From Methylophilaceae bacterium LSUCC0717 (GTDB lineage: Bacteria; Pseudomonadota; Gammaproteobacteria; Burkholderiales; Methylophilaceae): a stretch of DNA of 64,000 nt. The first letter of the stretch is position 1. Each line of letters opens with the position of its first letter. Position numbers and translations under genes: made by a program. Below are positions 26,408 through 36,493 of this stretch, piece after piece. Below the pieces are notes generated by a model that was not told where the DNA came from, searched no databases, and saw only the letters and a list, made by a program, of their open reading frames with translations. The DNA is taken from the NCBI GenBank assembly GCA_024919195.1, contig CP103436.1, positions 124,001-188,000 of the forward strand, read 5' to 3'.

Positions 26408-27637
26408 ATGATTTCAAAACAGTCAAAATACTTTATTTTTATTTTTTTTGTATCATTTGAATTGTTTTCAAATCCAATCTACACCCTCGACGATCTTATC
26501 GATATGGCGAATCAAGCCAATCCTGTGATTGATGTGATCCAAGCCAAACAAGATGCCGCCAAGGCTGGCATAACTGTTGCAGAGCAATATTTAAACCCGT
26601 CGGTTGGTCTTGCAGTAGGCCCTACAAAAACCAGGACACCGCCCACTGAAAATGATAAAAACTGGGCATTGGGTATTTCACAACCATTAGAGTTCTCAGA
26701 TGTTCGTAGGTCAAGAAAAGATATAGCCGAATCAAATCTAGAATTTGTTGATGAATTAAATCGTGGAACAAAAATTAATCTAATGTTGAATATTAAGTCA
26801 GCATTTTATGACGTGATTCATAATCAGGAAATTTTAAAAATTGCTGATGCTGACCAAAAAGTCATACAAGATATTCGAGATCGTGTTGAACTGAGAGTTA
26901 ATGTGGGTGAATCTCCCAGATATGAGTTAATCAAAGCAGATACAGAGCTGTTGGCTGCTAAACGGGATGCGCAGGCAGCGAAACTAAGGATTCAGGAAAG
27001 CAAGTTTTTTCTAAAAGGCTTGATTGGACAAAATATGCCTGATGATTTTGATCTCGAAGGCAAGTTTCCTCAGTCCAATATTAATATCAGCAAATCAGAT
27101 GTGACCAACTTAATTTCTAACAGCCCTAGATTAAAGCAACTGAAAGCCGCTTCATCAGTCTTTGAAAATAAAATTAAATTAGAAAAAAATCTAGTTAATC
27201 CAGGGTTAACTTTGAGTGCAGGCGTTAATCAAGACCCCGGCATTAGAAATTATACGATTGGTGTAAGCATCCCCCTTCCCATTTGGAATCAAAGGGAGGG
27301 TCAGATTAGTCAAGCAGAGGCTAATTTAAGAGAGGTAGAAGCGACTTATAACCAGCAATCATTGTTGTTAAAAAGAGATATCGATGCCGCTTATCAACGT
27401 TATTTAATTGCGAAAGAACAGGTATTAACATTTGAAGAAAATTTGTTGGCTCAAGCTGAGTCAGTATTAAAGGTGGTTGAGGCCGCATATCGATTTGGAG
27501 AAAGAGGAATTTTAGAATATCTTGATGCACAAAGAACACAGCGAATTGTTCGAAAAGATTATCTATCAGCACGGCTTGATTACATTGTTTCTATTATGGA
27601 GATGGAACAGTTGTTAGGGTCAAAAATAATGGAGTGA
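26408..27637 (+). CDS. Outer membrane efflux protein, TolC/CzcC/CusC type
   Basis: The 409-residue protein has a signal peptide (about 1-21) and two OEP repeats typical of TolC-like channels (LDDLIDMANQANPVIDVIQAKQDAAKAGI and, in the second half, SRLRQL-like NSPRLKQLKAASSVFENKIKLEKN). GVSIPLPIWNQREGQISQAEA is a classic CzcC/CusC signature. It forms the outer-membrane exit of a tripartite heavy-metal efflux pump with the next two genes, separated by one and six bases. Metal specificity cannot be assigned. Confidence 0.88.
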   Translation: MISKQSKYFIFIFFVSFELFSNPIYTLDDLIDMANQANPVIDVIQAKQDAAKAGITVAEQYLNPSVGLAVGPTKTRTPPTENDKNWALGISQPLEFSDVRRSRKDIAESNLEFVDELNRGTKINLMLNIKSAFYDVIHNQEILKIADADQKVIQDIRDRVELRVNVGESPRYELIKADTELLAAKRDAQAAKLRIQESKFFLKGLIGQNMPDDFDLEGKFPQSNINISKSDVTNLISNSPRLKQLKAASSVFENKIKLEKNLVNPGLTLSAGVNQDPGIRNYTIGVSIPLPIWNQREGQISQAEANLREVEATYNQQSLLLKRDIDAAYQRYLIAKEQVLTFEENLLAQAESVLKVVEAAYRFGERGILEYLDAQRTQRIVRKDYLSARLDYIVSIMEMEQLLGSKIME

Positions 27638-27638
27638 T

Positions 27639-28766
27639 ATGAAAACACAATACTTATTATTATTTATTTTTTTAATTTTAGGATCTTGTAGCAACGATAG
27701 CGAGATTGCCGATGTTAAGAAAAAAAATCCAAATGAAGTCACCGCTAGCTCGGAGATATTAGATCAAATTAAATTTGAGCCTGCAAAAATAATTCCTATT
27801 AAGAAAACATTAGATATTCCTGGCAGCATCGAAGTGAAGCAAAATTTGTTGGCAAGAATTGGCTCACCGGTGCAAGGAAGAATTATTGAAATTAAAGGGG
27901 AGCTAGGAAAAACTGTTAAGCAAGGGGATGTACTCGCAGTAATTAACAGTACAGAACTTGCAAAGCAACAGCTTACCTACATTAAGTCTGTTCAAATGGT
28001 GGAATTAAAAACGAAAGCATATGAAAGAGCTGTCTTATTGTTTGATGCAGATGTTGTGAGTGAGGCTCAAAAATTACAACGAAAGACTGAATTATCGGCA
28101 GCAAAGGCAGACATGGAGGCCAGTAAAGATCAGCTAACGGTCATGGGTATGACAGTTAAAGAAATTGAAGCCATTCAATCTGAAACGCAAATTGATGCAA
28201 CAACCAATATTGTGGCTAAGATTGACGGAAAAATTATTAAGAAAAATGTGAATGTCGGACAGGTGGTTGATCCCACAGAAGATATCTTTACCATTGCTAT
28301 GTTAAATGAAGTGTGGGGTGTGGCTCAGGTGCCTGAGAGACAAATTGGTTTTTTAAAAGAAGGTGATGATCTCCTCATTGATGTCCCAGCATATGAGAGT
28401 AAATTTGTTGAAGGAAAAATTACTTATCTTGGGGATATTGTGGACCCTGTAACCAGAACAGTAACTATTCGTACTGAAATCGATAATACCCATGGTCTGT
28501 TAAAACCAGACATGTTGATTACTATGAAAGTCTCTGGAAAAAAAATTGAGAAAGTTGGTGTTCCAATCAATGCAATTGTCTCTATTGATGACATCCCTAA
28601 TATTTTTGTTAAGACGGGTGAAAATAAATTCTTAATGCGCCCAGTGACATTGGGAATAAAAAATAAAGATGCCGTTCATATTGATGACGGTCTTCTAGAG
28701 GGTGAAGAAGTGGTGATAGATGGTGCTTTTCATCTGAATAATGAACGACTTTATGCCAAAGAATAA
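27639..28766 (+). CDS. RND efflux periplasmic adaptor, CzcB/CusB type
   Basis: A membrane-fusion protein of 375 residues linking the inner-membrane pump to the outer-membrane channel. It has a lipobox LGSC with the lipidated Cys at about 17, a split lipoyl domain (GSPVQGRIIEIKGELGKTVKQGDVLAVI and later IDGKIIKKNVNVGQVVDPTEDIF, given by short pieces), an alpha-hairpin and beta-barrel domains. It lies in the middle of the efflux operon. No His-rich metal-binding N-terminus of the CzcB kind is seen. Confidence 0.88.
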   Translation: MKTQYLLLFIFLILGSCSNDSEIADVKKKNPNEVTASSEILDQIKFEPAKIIPIKKTLDIPGSIEVKQNLLARIGSPVQGRIIEIKGELGKTVKQGDVLAVINSTELAKQQLTYIKSVQMVELKTKAYERAVLLFDADVVSEAQKLQRKTELSAAKADMEASKDQLTVMGMTVKEIEAIQSETQIDATTNIVAKIDGKIIKKNVNVGQVVDPTEDIFTIAMLNEVWGVAQVPERQIGFLKEGDDLLIDVPAYESKFVEGKITYLGDIVDPVTRTVTIRTEIDNTHGLLKPDMLITMKVSGKKIEKVGVPINAIVSIDDIPNIFVKTGENKFLMRPVTLGIKNKDAVHIDDGLLEGEEVVIDGAFHLNNERLYAKE

Positions 28767-28772
28767 TTTCAT

Positions 28773-31700
28773 ATGATTGAAGCTTTTATAAAAGGGTCAT
28801 TAAACCAGAGATTAATTGTCATGGTGATATCTGCCATGTTAATTATTAGTGGTTTTTTTGCTGCACAAAAATTATCCCTAGATGCATTTCCTGATGTAAC
28901 CAATATTCAAGTTCAGGTAGCAACGGTTGCAACTGGAAAATCTCCAGAAGAGGTGGAGAGATTCATTACTGTACCAATTGAAATCGCCATGACTGGACTT
29001 CCAGGATTAGTGGAAATGAGATCTCTCAACAAAGATGCCCTTTCATTAATCACGTTAGTTTTTAATGACGCCACAGATGTTTACTTTGCTCGACAGTTGG
29101 TGATGGAGCGCCTAATGCAAGTGCAAGATGTCATGCCAAAAGGCATATCACCCATTTTAGGACCTGTCTCTACTGGTCTAGGTGAAATTTTTCAGTACAC
29201 TCTTGAGCTTCCCGGTGAAGAGGGAAGACAGCTCACAGTCCCTGAATTAACCAATCGCCGAACAATCAATGACTGGGTCGTCAGGCCTTTGCTTAGAAAC
29301 ATTACAGGTGTCGCCGAGATCAATTCACAAGGAGGCTACGTAAAGCAATATCAGGTCCTGGTGAATCCTGATCGATTAGCTCACTACAAAATAAAAATGT
29401 CTAGAGTGTTTGAGGCGTTGGAAAAAAATAACATCAATAGCGGAGCTGGAGTTTTGCCTAAAGGCGCTCAACAATATCTGATCAGAGGCGAAGGCCTAAT
29501 TCAAACCGTGAGTGATATTGAGAATATTGTATTGAAAGAGACAGACGGTATTCCAATTTACATGCGAGATATCGGAGAGGTCAAAATTGGTTATGAAGTT
29601 CGTGTTGGTGCTGTAATCAAGAATGGAGTGAGTGAAGCTGTTGGTGGTGTGGTGATGATGTTGAGAGGTGGGAATGCTAAAGAGGTAGTTAAAAATATCA
29701 AAGAGCGAGTTCAAGAAATTAATGACAATGAAATGCTTCCAGGAGGATTAAAAATTGTTCCTTATTATGATCGAAGTGAATTAGTCAGCGCAGCAATCTC
29801 GACGGTAGTTAAAGTCTTGATTGAGGGTATTATTTTGGTGATCGCGATCTTATTTATTTTTTTGGGTGACTTTAGATCAAGCATGATCGTCGTGATGACC
29901 CTTGTACTAACCCCGTTAATTACTTTTATGGTGATGAATTACTTAGGAATTTCTGCTAATTTGATGTCACTTGGTGGTTTAGCAATTGCCATTGGCTTAA
30001 TGGTTGATGGTTCGGTGGTGATTGTTGAAAATACCTTCCATCGTTTAGGCCATAAAAAAAGAAATGAAAATAAAAATAATGTTATCTTTGCTGCATGTAA
30101 AGAAGTGGCCACCCCTGTCCTGTTTGGTGTTGGTATCATTATTTTAGTATTCTTGCCATTGATGACAATGCAAGGCATGGAAGGAAAAATGTTTTCTCCT
30201 CTTGCATTAACTATCGCGATTGCATTAACTATTTCATTAATACTGTCTTTCTCATTATCCCCAGCACTCTGCAGTTTTTTTCTCACAGGTGGCTCAGGTG
30301 AGGATACAAAGTTAATTCAAAAAATTAAGACGCCATATGTCAATATCTTAAAGAAAGTTTTAGTGAATCAGAAGAAAGTGGTTACCATCGCAGTTGGTTT
30401 TTTTGTGGCATCAATCATTACCATTCCTTTTTTAGGAACTTCATTTATTCCAGAGATGAAGGAGGGGTCCATTGTCCCAGGTATTGATCGAGTTCCGAAT
30501 ATCTCCATTGAAGAGTCGATCAATATGGAATTTAAAGCCATGAAGGCAATCATGGAAGTCCCTGGCGTGAAGTCAGTGGTGAGTGCATTAGGCCGAGGGG
30601 AAAGTCCAGCTGACCCACAAGCACAGAATGAATCGACCCCTTTAGTGAGCTTGAAGCCAAAAGAAGAGTGGCCTGAAGGATGGACGCAGGATGATATTGC
30701 CAATGCCATTAAAGAAAAACTCAAGTTTTTACCTGGTGTGGTATTGATGATGATGCAACCAATTTCCGATCGGGTTGATGAGTTGGTGACAGGCGTAAGA
30801 GCTGATGTTGCTGTTAAAATTTTTGGCGATGATATTAAAATCTTAAGAAAAAAAGCTGATGAAGTGGCCGAGTTAGCAAAAGGAATTGATGGAGCAACAG
30901 GAATAAAAGTAGAAAAAATCACAGGCCAGCAATATTTAAATATCGTCTTAGATCGTCCAGCTATTGCGCGACATGGATTTAATGTTTCTGAGATTAACGA
31001 TTTGATTGAGATGGCCATTGGAGGAAAAGAAGCGACTCGTATTTATGAGGGCCAAAGAAATTTTGGAGCGGCCGTTAGATTTCCTGCACAGTATCGCGAC
31101 GATGAGGATGTGATTCGTAACATTATGCTCACTTCACCAAATGGTTCTCGTGTCTCCTTGGGAGATTTAGCAACCATTGAGACGCGTGATGGCCCTGCAC
31201 GTATTAGTCGTGAGTTTGCCAAACGACGTGTCTACACAGGTATTAACGTTGAAGGTCGCGACTTAGGTGGTTTAGTCGCAGATCTGCAGCAAGTGATTAA
31301 TCAAAAGTTAGATTTACCTGATGGATATTATATTGAGTATGGCGGACAGTTTGAAAATATGACCCGTGCACTAGGACATTTATCCATTATTATTCCCTTA
31401 ACGATTGCCGGTATTTTCTTCCTTTTGTTTTTGTTATTTAATTCTGTCCGCTTTGCTACCTTAATCATTACCGTATTACCATTCGCCAGTATTGGAGGAA
31501 TTTTTGGTTTAGCTTTAACTGGCGAATATTTATCTGTTCCTGCATCGGTTGGCTTCATTACTCTTGCTGGGATTGCTGTTTTGAATGGCGTGGTTTTGAT
31601 TTCTTGTATCCAGGGATTACAAAAAGATGGAATGAAAATAGACCTGGCTATTATTGAGGGGTGTAAACAAAGATTAAGACCGGTACTGATGACTGCATCT

Positions 31701-31868
31701 GTGGCGATGTTAGCATTGATTCCATTTTTATTTGCTACAGGACCTGGATCAGAAGTGCAAAAACCTCTGGCGATTGTCGTTATTGGTGGGTTGATCACTT
31801 CAACATCGTTAACTTTATTGGTTCTGCCAGCGCTCTATAAAATGTTTGCTAAAAATGTTACGAAGTAG
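28773..31868 (+). CDS. Heavy-metal RND efflux pump, CusA/CzcA family
   Basis: This 1031-residue inner-membrane transporter has 12 predicted membrane helices in two halves with large periplasmic loops. It begins MIEAFIKGSLNQRLIVMVIS and has the family's SLDAFPDVTNIQVQV segment. The proton-relay helix reads LAIAIGLMVDGSVVIVEN; the first Asp of the CzcA zinc-type DFG motif is absent (AIAIG instead), which is closer to the CusA pattern. Substrate is therefore uncertain: Cu/Ag-like or another divalent metal. It is the last gene of the operon and is followed by a strong terminator. Confidence 0.9.
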   Translation: MIEAFIKGSLNQRLIVMVISAMLIISGFFAAQKLSLDAFPDVTNIQVQVATVATGKSPEEVERFITVPIEIAMTGLPGLVEMRSLNKDALSLITLVFNDATDVYFARQLVMERLMQVQDVMPKGISPILGPVSTGLGEIFQYTLELPGEEGRQLTVPELTNRRTINDWVVRPLLRNITGVAEINSQGGYVKQYQVLVNPDRLAHYKIKMSRVFEALEKNNINSGAGVLPKGAQQYLIRGEGLIQTVSDIENIVLKETDGIPIYMRDIGEVKIGYEVRVGAVIKNGVSEAVGGVVMMLRGGNAKEVVKNIKERVQEINDNEMLPGGLKIVPYYDRSELVSAAISTVVKVLIEGIILVIAILFIFLGDFRSSMIVVMTLVLTPLITFMVMNYLGISANLMSLGGLAIAIGLMVDGSVVIVENTFHRLGHKKRNENKNNVIFAACKEVATPVLFGVGIIILVFLPLMTMQGMEGKMFSPLALTIAIALTISLILSFSLSPALCSFFLTGGSGEDTKLIQKIKTPYVNILKKVLVNQKKVVTIAVGFFVASIITIPFLGTSFIPEMKEGSIVPGIDRVPNISIEESINMEFKAMKAIMEVPGVKSVVSALGRGESPADPQAQNESTPLVSLKPKEEWPEGWTQDDIANAIKEKLKFLPGVVLMMMQPISDRVDELVTGVRADVAVKIFGDDIKILRKKADEVAELAKGIDGATGIKVEKITGQQYLNIVLDRPAIARHGFNVSEINDLIEMAIGGKEATRIYEGQRNFGAAVRFPAQYRDDEDVIRNIMLTSPNGSRVSLGDLATIETRDGPARISREFAKRRVYTGINVEGRDLGGLVADLQQVINQKLDLPDGYYIEYGGQFENMTRALGHLSIIIPLTIAGIFFLLFLLFNSVRFATLIITVLPFASIGGIFGLALTGEYLSVPASVGFITLAGIAVLNGVVLISCIQGLQKDGMKIDLAIIEGCKQRLRPVLMTASVAMLALIPFLFATGPGSEVQKPLAIVVIGGLITSTSLTLLVLPALYKMFAKNVTK

Positions 31869-31884
31869 AGGTGAAAGGAGACAT

Positions 31885-31914
31885 AAAAAAACCCAGATTT
31901 TTCTGGGTTTTTTT
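31885..31914. terminator. Bidirectional terminator between the efflux operon and hupB
   Basis: ACCCAGA (31891-31897) pairs with TCTGGGT (31902-31908) around TTTT, with A and T runs on either side. It suits both the plus-strand efflux operon and minus-strand hupB. Confidence 0.9.
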
Positions 31915-31940
31915 ATATTCTAAAATAAATAACTTTTGAA

Positions 31941-32213
31941 TTAGTTTACCGCATCCTTTAAGCCAGCACCTGCTTTGAATGATGGAACTTTTCTTGCTGG
32001 AATTTTTAATTCAGCGCCTGTTTGTGGATTACGGCCTGTTCGAGCAGCACGTTTTGATACTTTAAAAGTACCAAATCCAATTAATGTTACTGTGTCACCT
32101 TTTTTAAGAGCTTTAGTGATGTTTTCGATGGTTGCATCAAGGGCACGTCCGGCATCAGCCTTTGTGGATCCTGTTGCGCTAGCGATTGCTTCGATTAGTT
32201 CGCCTTTATTCAT
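31941..32213 (-). CDS. hupB: DNA-binding protein HU
   Basis: HU is a nucleoid protein that bends DNA. The 90-residue sequence begins [20 protein letters not shown] and contains the signature [21 protein letters not shown] with the DNA-intercalating Pro in RNPQTG, and ends [18 protein letters not shown] lies upstream of the ATG. It is divergent from umuD over a 217-base gap. IHF is excluded by length and C-terminal sequence. Confidence 0.95.
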   Translation of the reverse strand: MNKGELIEAIASATGSTKADAGRALDATIENITKALKKGDTVTLIGFGTFKVSKRAARTGRNPQTGAELKIPARKVPSFKAGAGLKDAVN

Positions 32214-32399
32214 TTATTATTCCTCCATATTTTTTTAAATTGAATAAATTTTTGCTAAATCATAAAACTGATATTAGCTCAAACTGCCCACAAACTGCTG
32301 TTCTTGAGAGCTTGTATTTCACTTTGCCGTTTTTGAATTTACTTGTCAACACTAATTTTATAAATTTTTTATAATTATTTAACGCTAATGAATAGAAAT

Positions 32400-32432
32400 A
32401 TATTTTGATTAATGTTACATTATTCAAAATAT
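32400..32432. promoter_or_regulatory. Long palindrome overlapping the umuD start
   Basis: Centred on 32416, the left arm TTTTGATTAATGT and the right arm (ending at 32429) match at 12 of 13 positions, and the symmetry continues for three more bases on each side, into the umuD start codon. The core TAATGTTACATTA is perfect. No E. coli type CTG-N10-CAG LexA box is present nearby. It is a strong operator candidate, perhaps for an SOS repressor. The remaining gap to hupB (32214-32399) is AT-rich with no further feature recognised. Confidence 0.6.
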
Positions 32433-33015
32433 GAGCAATAAAAAAAATCAAAAAGGCGGTGCAAGAAAAGGAGCTGGTCGCAAAAAAGGCAGTGGTCTAT
32501 ATGCAGAATCAACGAAGGTGGTGCGTATCCCAATAAGCCGCATTGGTGATGTTAAATCGTTCTTGCTTAGCACTAAAAAAACTAATTCGAATGTCGTAAA
32601 TTTCATACAGCCATCTGTTCAAAAGCCTCTCTCTATAACCTTATTCAGCCATAAGGTGCCTGCAGGCTTTCCTTCTCCCGCGGATGATCATGCAGAAAGT
32701 CGGCTGGATTTAAATGAGTATTTGATCAACCAGACTGAATCAACTTTTTTTGTGAGAATCAAAGGAGATTCCATGATCGATGCGGGAATTTTGGATAACG
32801 ATATTGTCATTGTTGATCGTTCGAAATCAGCCGCAATTAATGACATTGTGCTGGCATCGATTGATGGCGAATTTACCGTCAAGGTGTTGGCTAAAAACAA
32901 CAAAGGACCTTACCTGATGCCAGCTAATAAAGAATTCAAGCCAATTCATATTGAAGAGGGCAGTCAATTTGAAATATGGGGAGTGGTAACAGGATCAGTG
33001 CGTAAGTTTAAATAA
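32431..33015 (+). CDS. umuD: DNA polymerase V subunit UmuD, extended N-terminus
   Basis: UmuD is a LexA-like self-cleaving protein that activates the mutagenic polymerase UmuC. In 194 residues it has the cleavage site Ala78-Gly79 (KVPAGFPSP), nucleophile Ser114 ([10 protein letters not shown]) and general base Lys151 (FTVKVL). E. coli UmuD is 139 residues; the extra basic N-terminus ([14 protein letters not shown] and [11 protein letters not shown]) looks able to bind DNA. The longer form occurs in other Beta- and Gammaproteobacteria. It overlaps umuC by one base. Confidence 0.92.
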   Translation: MSNKKNQKGGARKGAGRKKGSGLYAESTKVVRIPISRIGDVKSFLLSTKKTNSNVVNFIQPSVQKPLSITLFSHKVPAGFPSPADDHAESRLDLNEYLINQTESTFFVRIKGDSMIDAGILDNDIVIVDRSKSAAINDIVLASIDGEFTVKVLAKNNKGPYLMPANKEFKPIHIEEGSQFEIWGVVTGSVRKFK

Positions 33016-34259
33016 TGATTGCATTGGTTGATGTTAATAATTTTTATGTTAGCTGTGAGCGTTTATTTAATAGAAGCTTAGAGCATGTCCCTGTTGTCGT
33101 GCTCAGTAATAATGATGGCTGTATTATTTCCAGGAGCAATGAAGCAAAAGCTCTTGGTATTAAAATGGGAATGCCGTTTTTTCAGGCGCAAGATTTAATT
33201 AAAAAAAATCATGTTCATGTTTATTCTTCTAATTACCCTCTCTATGCTGATATGAGTAATCGAGTGATGCAGTTATTAGCACACTTATCTCAGGATCAAG
33301 AAATTTATTCGATTGACGAGTCTTTTTTAAAAATAAATCAAAAAAATTATTTGTTATACGGTCAACACATTCGGGCAACTGTATTAAAAAATGTCGGATT
33401 GCCTGTCTGTGTCGGTATCGCAAAAACAAAAACATTGGCAAAATTAGCCAATTACATGGCAAAGAAATATCCCATGTTTAAAGGAGTAGTCTGTTTTTCA
33501 GAGACCAATCCTAAAACTTTAACTAAATTAATGTGCGAGATATCTGTAGGGGAGCTATGGGGGGTTGGCGTACGCTTAAAAAAAAGATTAAACGAATTAG
33601 GCATATTGACAGTACATGATTTAAAGACTGCTAGTGCAAAATGGATGAAACAAATGTTCAGTATCAATATAGAAAGAATGGTATACGAACTGAATGAGAT
33701 TCAATGTTACCCGATTGAATCAATAAAGCCTGATCAAAAACAAATTGTATGTTCAAGAAGCTTTGGGCAAAAGATTAATCGTTATGAAGACATGGCTGAT
33801 GCGGTAGCGACTTTTGTACAAAGAGCATCGATTAAATTAAGAAAGCAGCAATTGACAGCCAAGCAGATGACATTATTTATGCGCAATAATCCATTTAGCA
33901 GTAAGCATAGGATACAACATGTTATTCGATTACAGCATTACGATTACACGGATAATCACCAACAGTTATTACGCTTAGCAATGCACGGGTTAGAAAAAAT
34001 ATATCATCAGGGCATCGACTACCATAAAGCTGGAATTGTTTTAGGTGACTTAAGAAGGTCGATAAACTTAAATCAAGATTATTCAGCGGGACCGCAACGG
34101 CATCATTTGTCGAATACTATTGATGCGATTCGAGATAAATATCATGCAAATATTATTATGAGTGGCTGGCAATCCAAAGATGGTAAATGGCATATGAAAC
34201 AATCAAATAAAAGCTTCAGGTTTACGACGTCCTGGCAGGAGCTACTCGAGGTTTCCTAG
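33015..34259 (+). CDS. umuC: DNA polymerase V catalytic subunit UmuC
   Basis: UmuC is a Y-family translesion polymerase. The 414-residue protein begins [18 protein letters not shown] with the metal-binding Asp, and has [10 protein letters not shown] with the catalytic Asp-Glu pair, followed by helix-hairpin-helix and little-finger domains ([10 protein letters not shown] region). It is coupled to umuD by a one-base overlap. Its 3' end overlaps the convergent rodZ-like gene by 18 bases. Confidence 0.94.
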   Translation: MIALVDVNNFYVSCERLFNRSLEHVPVVVLSNNDGCIISRSNEAKALGIKMGMPFFQAQDLIKKNHVHVYSSNYPLYADMSNRVMQLLAHLSQDQEIYSIDESFLKINQKNYLLYGQHIRATVLKNVGLPVCVGIAKTKTLAKLANYMAKKYPMFKGVVCFSETNPKTLTKLMCEISVGELWGVGVRLKKRLNELGILTVHDLKTASAKWMKQMFSINIERMVYELNEIQCYPIESIKPDQKQIVCSRSFGQKINRYEDMADAVATFVQRASIKLRKQQLTAKQMTLFMRNNPFSSKHRIQHVIRLQHYDYTDNHQQLLRLAMHGLEKIYHQGIDYHKAGIVLGDLRRSINLNQDYSAGPQRHHLSNTIDAIRDKYHANIIMSGWQSKDGKWHMKQSNKSFRFTTSWQELLEVS

Positions 34260-35168
34260 GTTTGGGTCTTTATAAGAATTAAGTTTAATCACCTGATAGT
34301 TTGGATCTAACGGTACTTGCCAGCCTTGAAAAAAAACCTGCACACCTTCTGAGTTAGATATATATAGAGTAAATGGAGCCTGACCTCTGAAGGTAAGCGG
34401 ATCGTTGCCAGTGACAGTGAAAGATTTAGCATCCCCATTATTAGAATGAATGCATAAAGGCAGCTCTTGATTAGATTTTATATGCACATAATTATTGGGC
34501 TTATCAGGCACGTTCGGCGTACGATAATTTTGAATATCAGATGATTGGAAAATATTATTGCAAGATGCCTCATCAAGTTGTTCAGAGGAAGAGTTAGTAG
34601 AAATAGCCCCACCCTGATCTTGGTTTGTTATATCGGTTGAGCTATTCTCAACAGACTCAAATAAAGAAATTTGATTATCTACATCATCAGAACTTGGATC
34701 ATTGTCAATTTCAATTTCTGTATCAGATTCATTAAGATTTATCCCTGATTCATCTTGCTGATTAAAAAAATAAAAAATGAATAAAACAGTCGCCAAAACA
34801 AGAATAGTAATTAAAACTTTTAAATTTTTAGCATGCTTCAGCCGAGCAAATAAAAATTGATATTGAAAAATTTCTGAGTCCTTTTTTTCGTCGATATTAT
34901 CAGTATGGTTAACTTCATTTAGATCTGGGTCATTACTTTGAGTTGAGATAACATCTTCAGGATTAATTTTTAAAAAATTAATATATTTTTTTGCACAGAT
35001 AATTTTAAAATTGTCATTAAAGAAACCTAGATCTGAACCTGTTTCTAATGACGAAATTTGTTGTGAGGATAAGCTACAAGCAGAAGCTGCGTCATTAATA
35101 GATATCTTGGCTTTTTCTCTTGCAGACGAGAGAACGTTGCCATCAATCTGTACTGTTGAGTTTTTCAG
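34242..35168 (-). CDS. rodZ: RodZ-like cytoskeletal membrane protein with a non-canonical start
   Basis: The open frame extends from 35174 to 34242 on the minus strand and encodes an N-terminal helix-turn-helix ([19 protein letters not shown], then [14 protein letters not shown]), a basic juxtamembrane segment ([11 protein letters not shown]), one membrane helix (about 117-134), a Ser/Asp/Glu-rich periplasmic linker, and a C-terminal beta domain of the RodZ type ([20 protein letters not shown]). No ATG, GTG or TTG precedes the HTH. CTG at 35168, one base after the stop of the upstream gene and nine bases after AGGG, is the best start. About 308 residues result, near E. coli RodZ (337). Confidence 0.75.
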   Translation of the reverse strand: MKNSTVQIDGNVLSSAREKAKISINDAASACSLSSQQISSLETGSDLGFFNDNFKIICAKKYINFLKINPEDVISTQSNDPDLNEVNHTDNIDEKKDSEIFQYQFLFARLKHAKNLKVLITILVLATVLFIFYFFNQQDESGINLNESDTEIEIDNDPSSDDVDNQISLFESVENSSTDITNQDQGGAISTNSSSEQLDEASCNNIFQSSDIQNYRTPNVPDKPNNYVHIKSNQELPLCIHSNNGDAKSFTVTGNDPLTFRGQAPFTLYISNSEGVQVFFQGWQVPLDPNYQVIKLNSYKDPNLGNLE

Positions 35169-35169
35169 A

Positions 35170-36426
35170 TTAAATTACCCTAAAAAGAATAATTGTAACA
35201 AAGGTTGGTATTAGTGCTCCTAGGAGCAAACCTAAAGGACTTACAGCTTCTTCATTAAAATATTTTTTTAATATACTGATACCAGCTGGGTTAGGTGCAT
35301 TAGCAATTACAGTTAACCCGCCACCGGTGACAGCTCCAGCGACTAATGAGATTTTAAAAGGATCACTTAAGCCATCGACAAGAGAACCTAGATAAGTTAA
35401 TGCAGCATTGTCAGTGAAAGCTGTCAGGATAGTGGCGCCGAAATAGACAGCGTTATCACTCATGGAAATAAGAACGGGTTGCAGCCACCATTGTTGAACA
35501 CCACCAATTACCACAAGGCCAGCCAAAAAGAAGGCCACTAATAAAGCTTCTTTTAAAATCAATTCAGATTGATAATGTTTGTATGCGGTAGTAATTCCAA
35601 GGAAAAATAAGAAAAGCGACATAAATACAGCAGGGTGATGAGCAAAAATTACTACCCCCAATAGAAATAGTAAATGCACAATTGTCAGAGCTACAGGCAC
35701 CCCTTTTTTTGTCTGAGCGTTGAAATTAATTTTAATTAACTCGTTCCTATAAAAAAAGGTTAGTGCTGAAGCATTAATGAGAACTGCAATAGCTGACCTC
35801 CATCCAAAATTTTCCATCATAAATAAGATATCCCAATTCCAAGTCCCAGCCACCATTAGTACGGGCGGGGCAGCATAAGGAGTTAAGGTTCCCCCAATTG
35901 AGATATTAACGAAAAGAACTCCAAGTGTTAGATACTTAAATTTTTCACTTAATTTATTGTTGTAATAGAGTCTGCCTAAAAGTAATGCAGCAAGCGTCAT
36001 GGCTGCTGGTTCTGTGATAAAAGATCCTAATAGTGGGACAAAACTCAGCAAAAGAAAAAACATTCCAACTTCGGTCTTTATGGGTATGAATTTGCTTATT
36101 AATATCACTATTTTTTCTGAAAACTCTAAAATAGGCTTTGTTGCAGCGATAACCATAATCACAAATACAAACATTGGTTCGGTAAAGTTTCGAGAATCAA
36201 CATAACCAACAGCTGTGGAGCTGCCCTCCAGAATAAACATAAAGACCACAAGAACCATGGCCCAAAAGCCAAATACAATCTCTACCTCACCAAGGAGGTG
36301 AAGGATTCCAGAAAACTTTTTGTGAGTATGAGCTAGATGTTCAAAGTACTTTGTAGAAAAAGTATGTAAAATTGCAATAGCGAATAAGGCTGTTCCAATA
36401 AAATTTATAGTAGATATATTTTCCAT
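35170..36426 (-). CDS. Putative Na+/H+ antiporter
   Basis: A 418-residue multi-pass membrane protein with 10-12 hydrophobic segments. Conserved blocks such as FITEPAAMTLAALLLG, NISIGGTLTPYAAPPVLMVAGTW and TDNAALTYLGSLV recall ion transporters of the NhaD/ArsB superfamily, and TEPA, GGTLTPYAAPP and TDNA are probable ion-site motifs. Sodium specificity is an inference from family. It is directly followed by the rodZ-like gene, one base after its stop, so coupling is likely. Confidence 0.75.
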   Translation of the reverse strand: MENISTINFIGTALFAIAILHTFSTKYFEHLAHTHKKFSGILHLLGEVEIVFGFWAMVLVVFMFILEGSSTAVGYVDSRNFTEPMFVFVIMVIAATKPILEFSEKIVILISKFIPIKTEVGMFFLLLSFVPLLGSFITEPAAMTLAALLLGRLYYNNKLSEKFKYLTLGVLFVNISIGGTLTPYAAPPVLMVAGTWNWDILFMMENFGWRSAIAVLINASALTFFYRNELIKINFNAQTKKGVPVALTIVHLLFLLGVVIFAHHPAVFMSLFLFFLGITTAYKHYQSELILKEALLVAFFLAGLVVIGGVQQWWLQPVLISMSDNAVYFGATILTAFTDNAALTYLGSLVDGLSDPFKISLVAGAVTGGGLTVIANAPNPAGISILKKYFNEEAVSPLGLLLGALIPTFVTIILFRVI

Positions 36427-36493
36427 AGCGGCAATATTTTAGCATGTTAATTTTGATTAATTGAACGTAAATAAATAAACTTTATCTGTGCAA

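Noticed and set aside
30368-31798. Long minus-strand open frames inside the efflux pump gene
   Set aside because: They are shadows of a highly conserved plus-strand coding sequence and have no family features.
34242-34796. Treating the 184-residue frame as a complete gene starting at TTG
   Set aside because: It would begin inside the membrane helix; the same frame continues upstream into a proper HTH domain.
35011-35214. A 67-residue plus-strand open frame
   Set aside because: It is antisense to the conserved helix-turn-helix part of the rodZ-like gene, which runs through this stretch on the minus strand.
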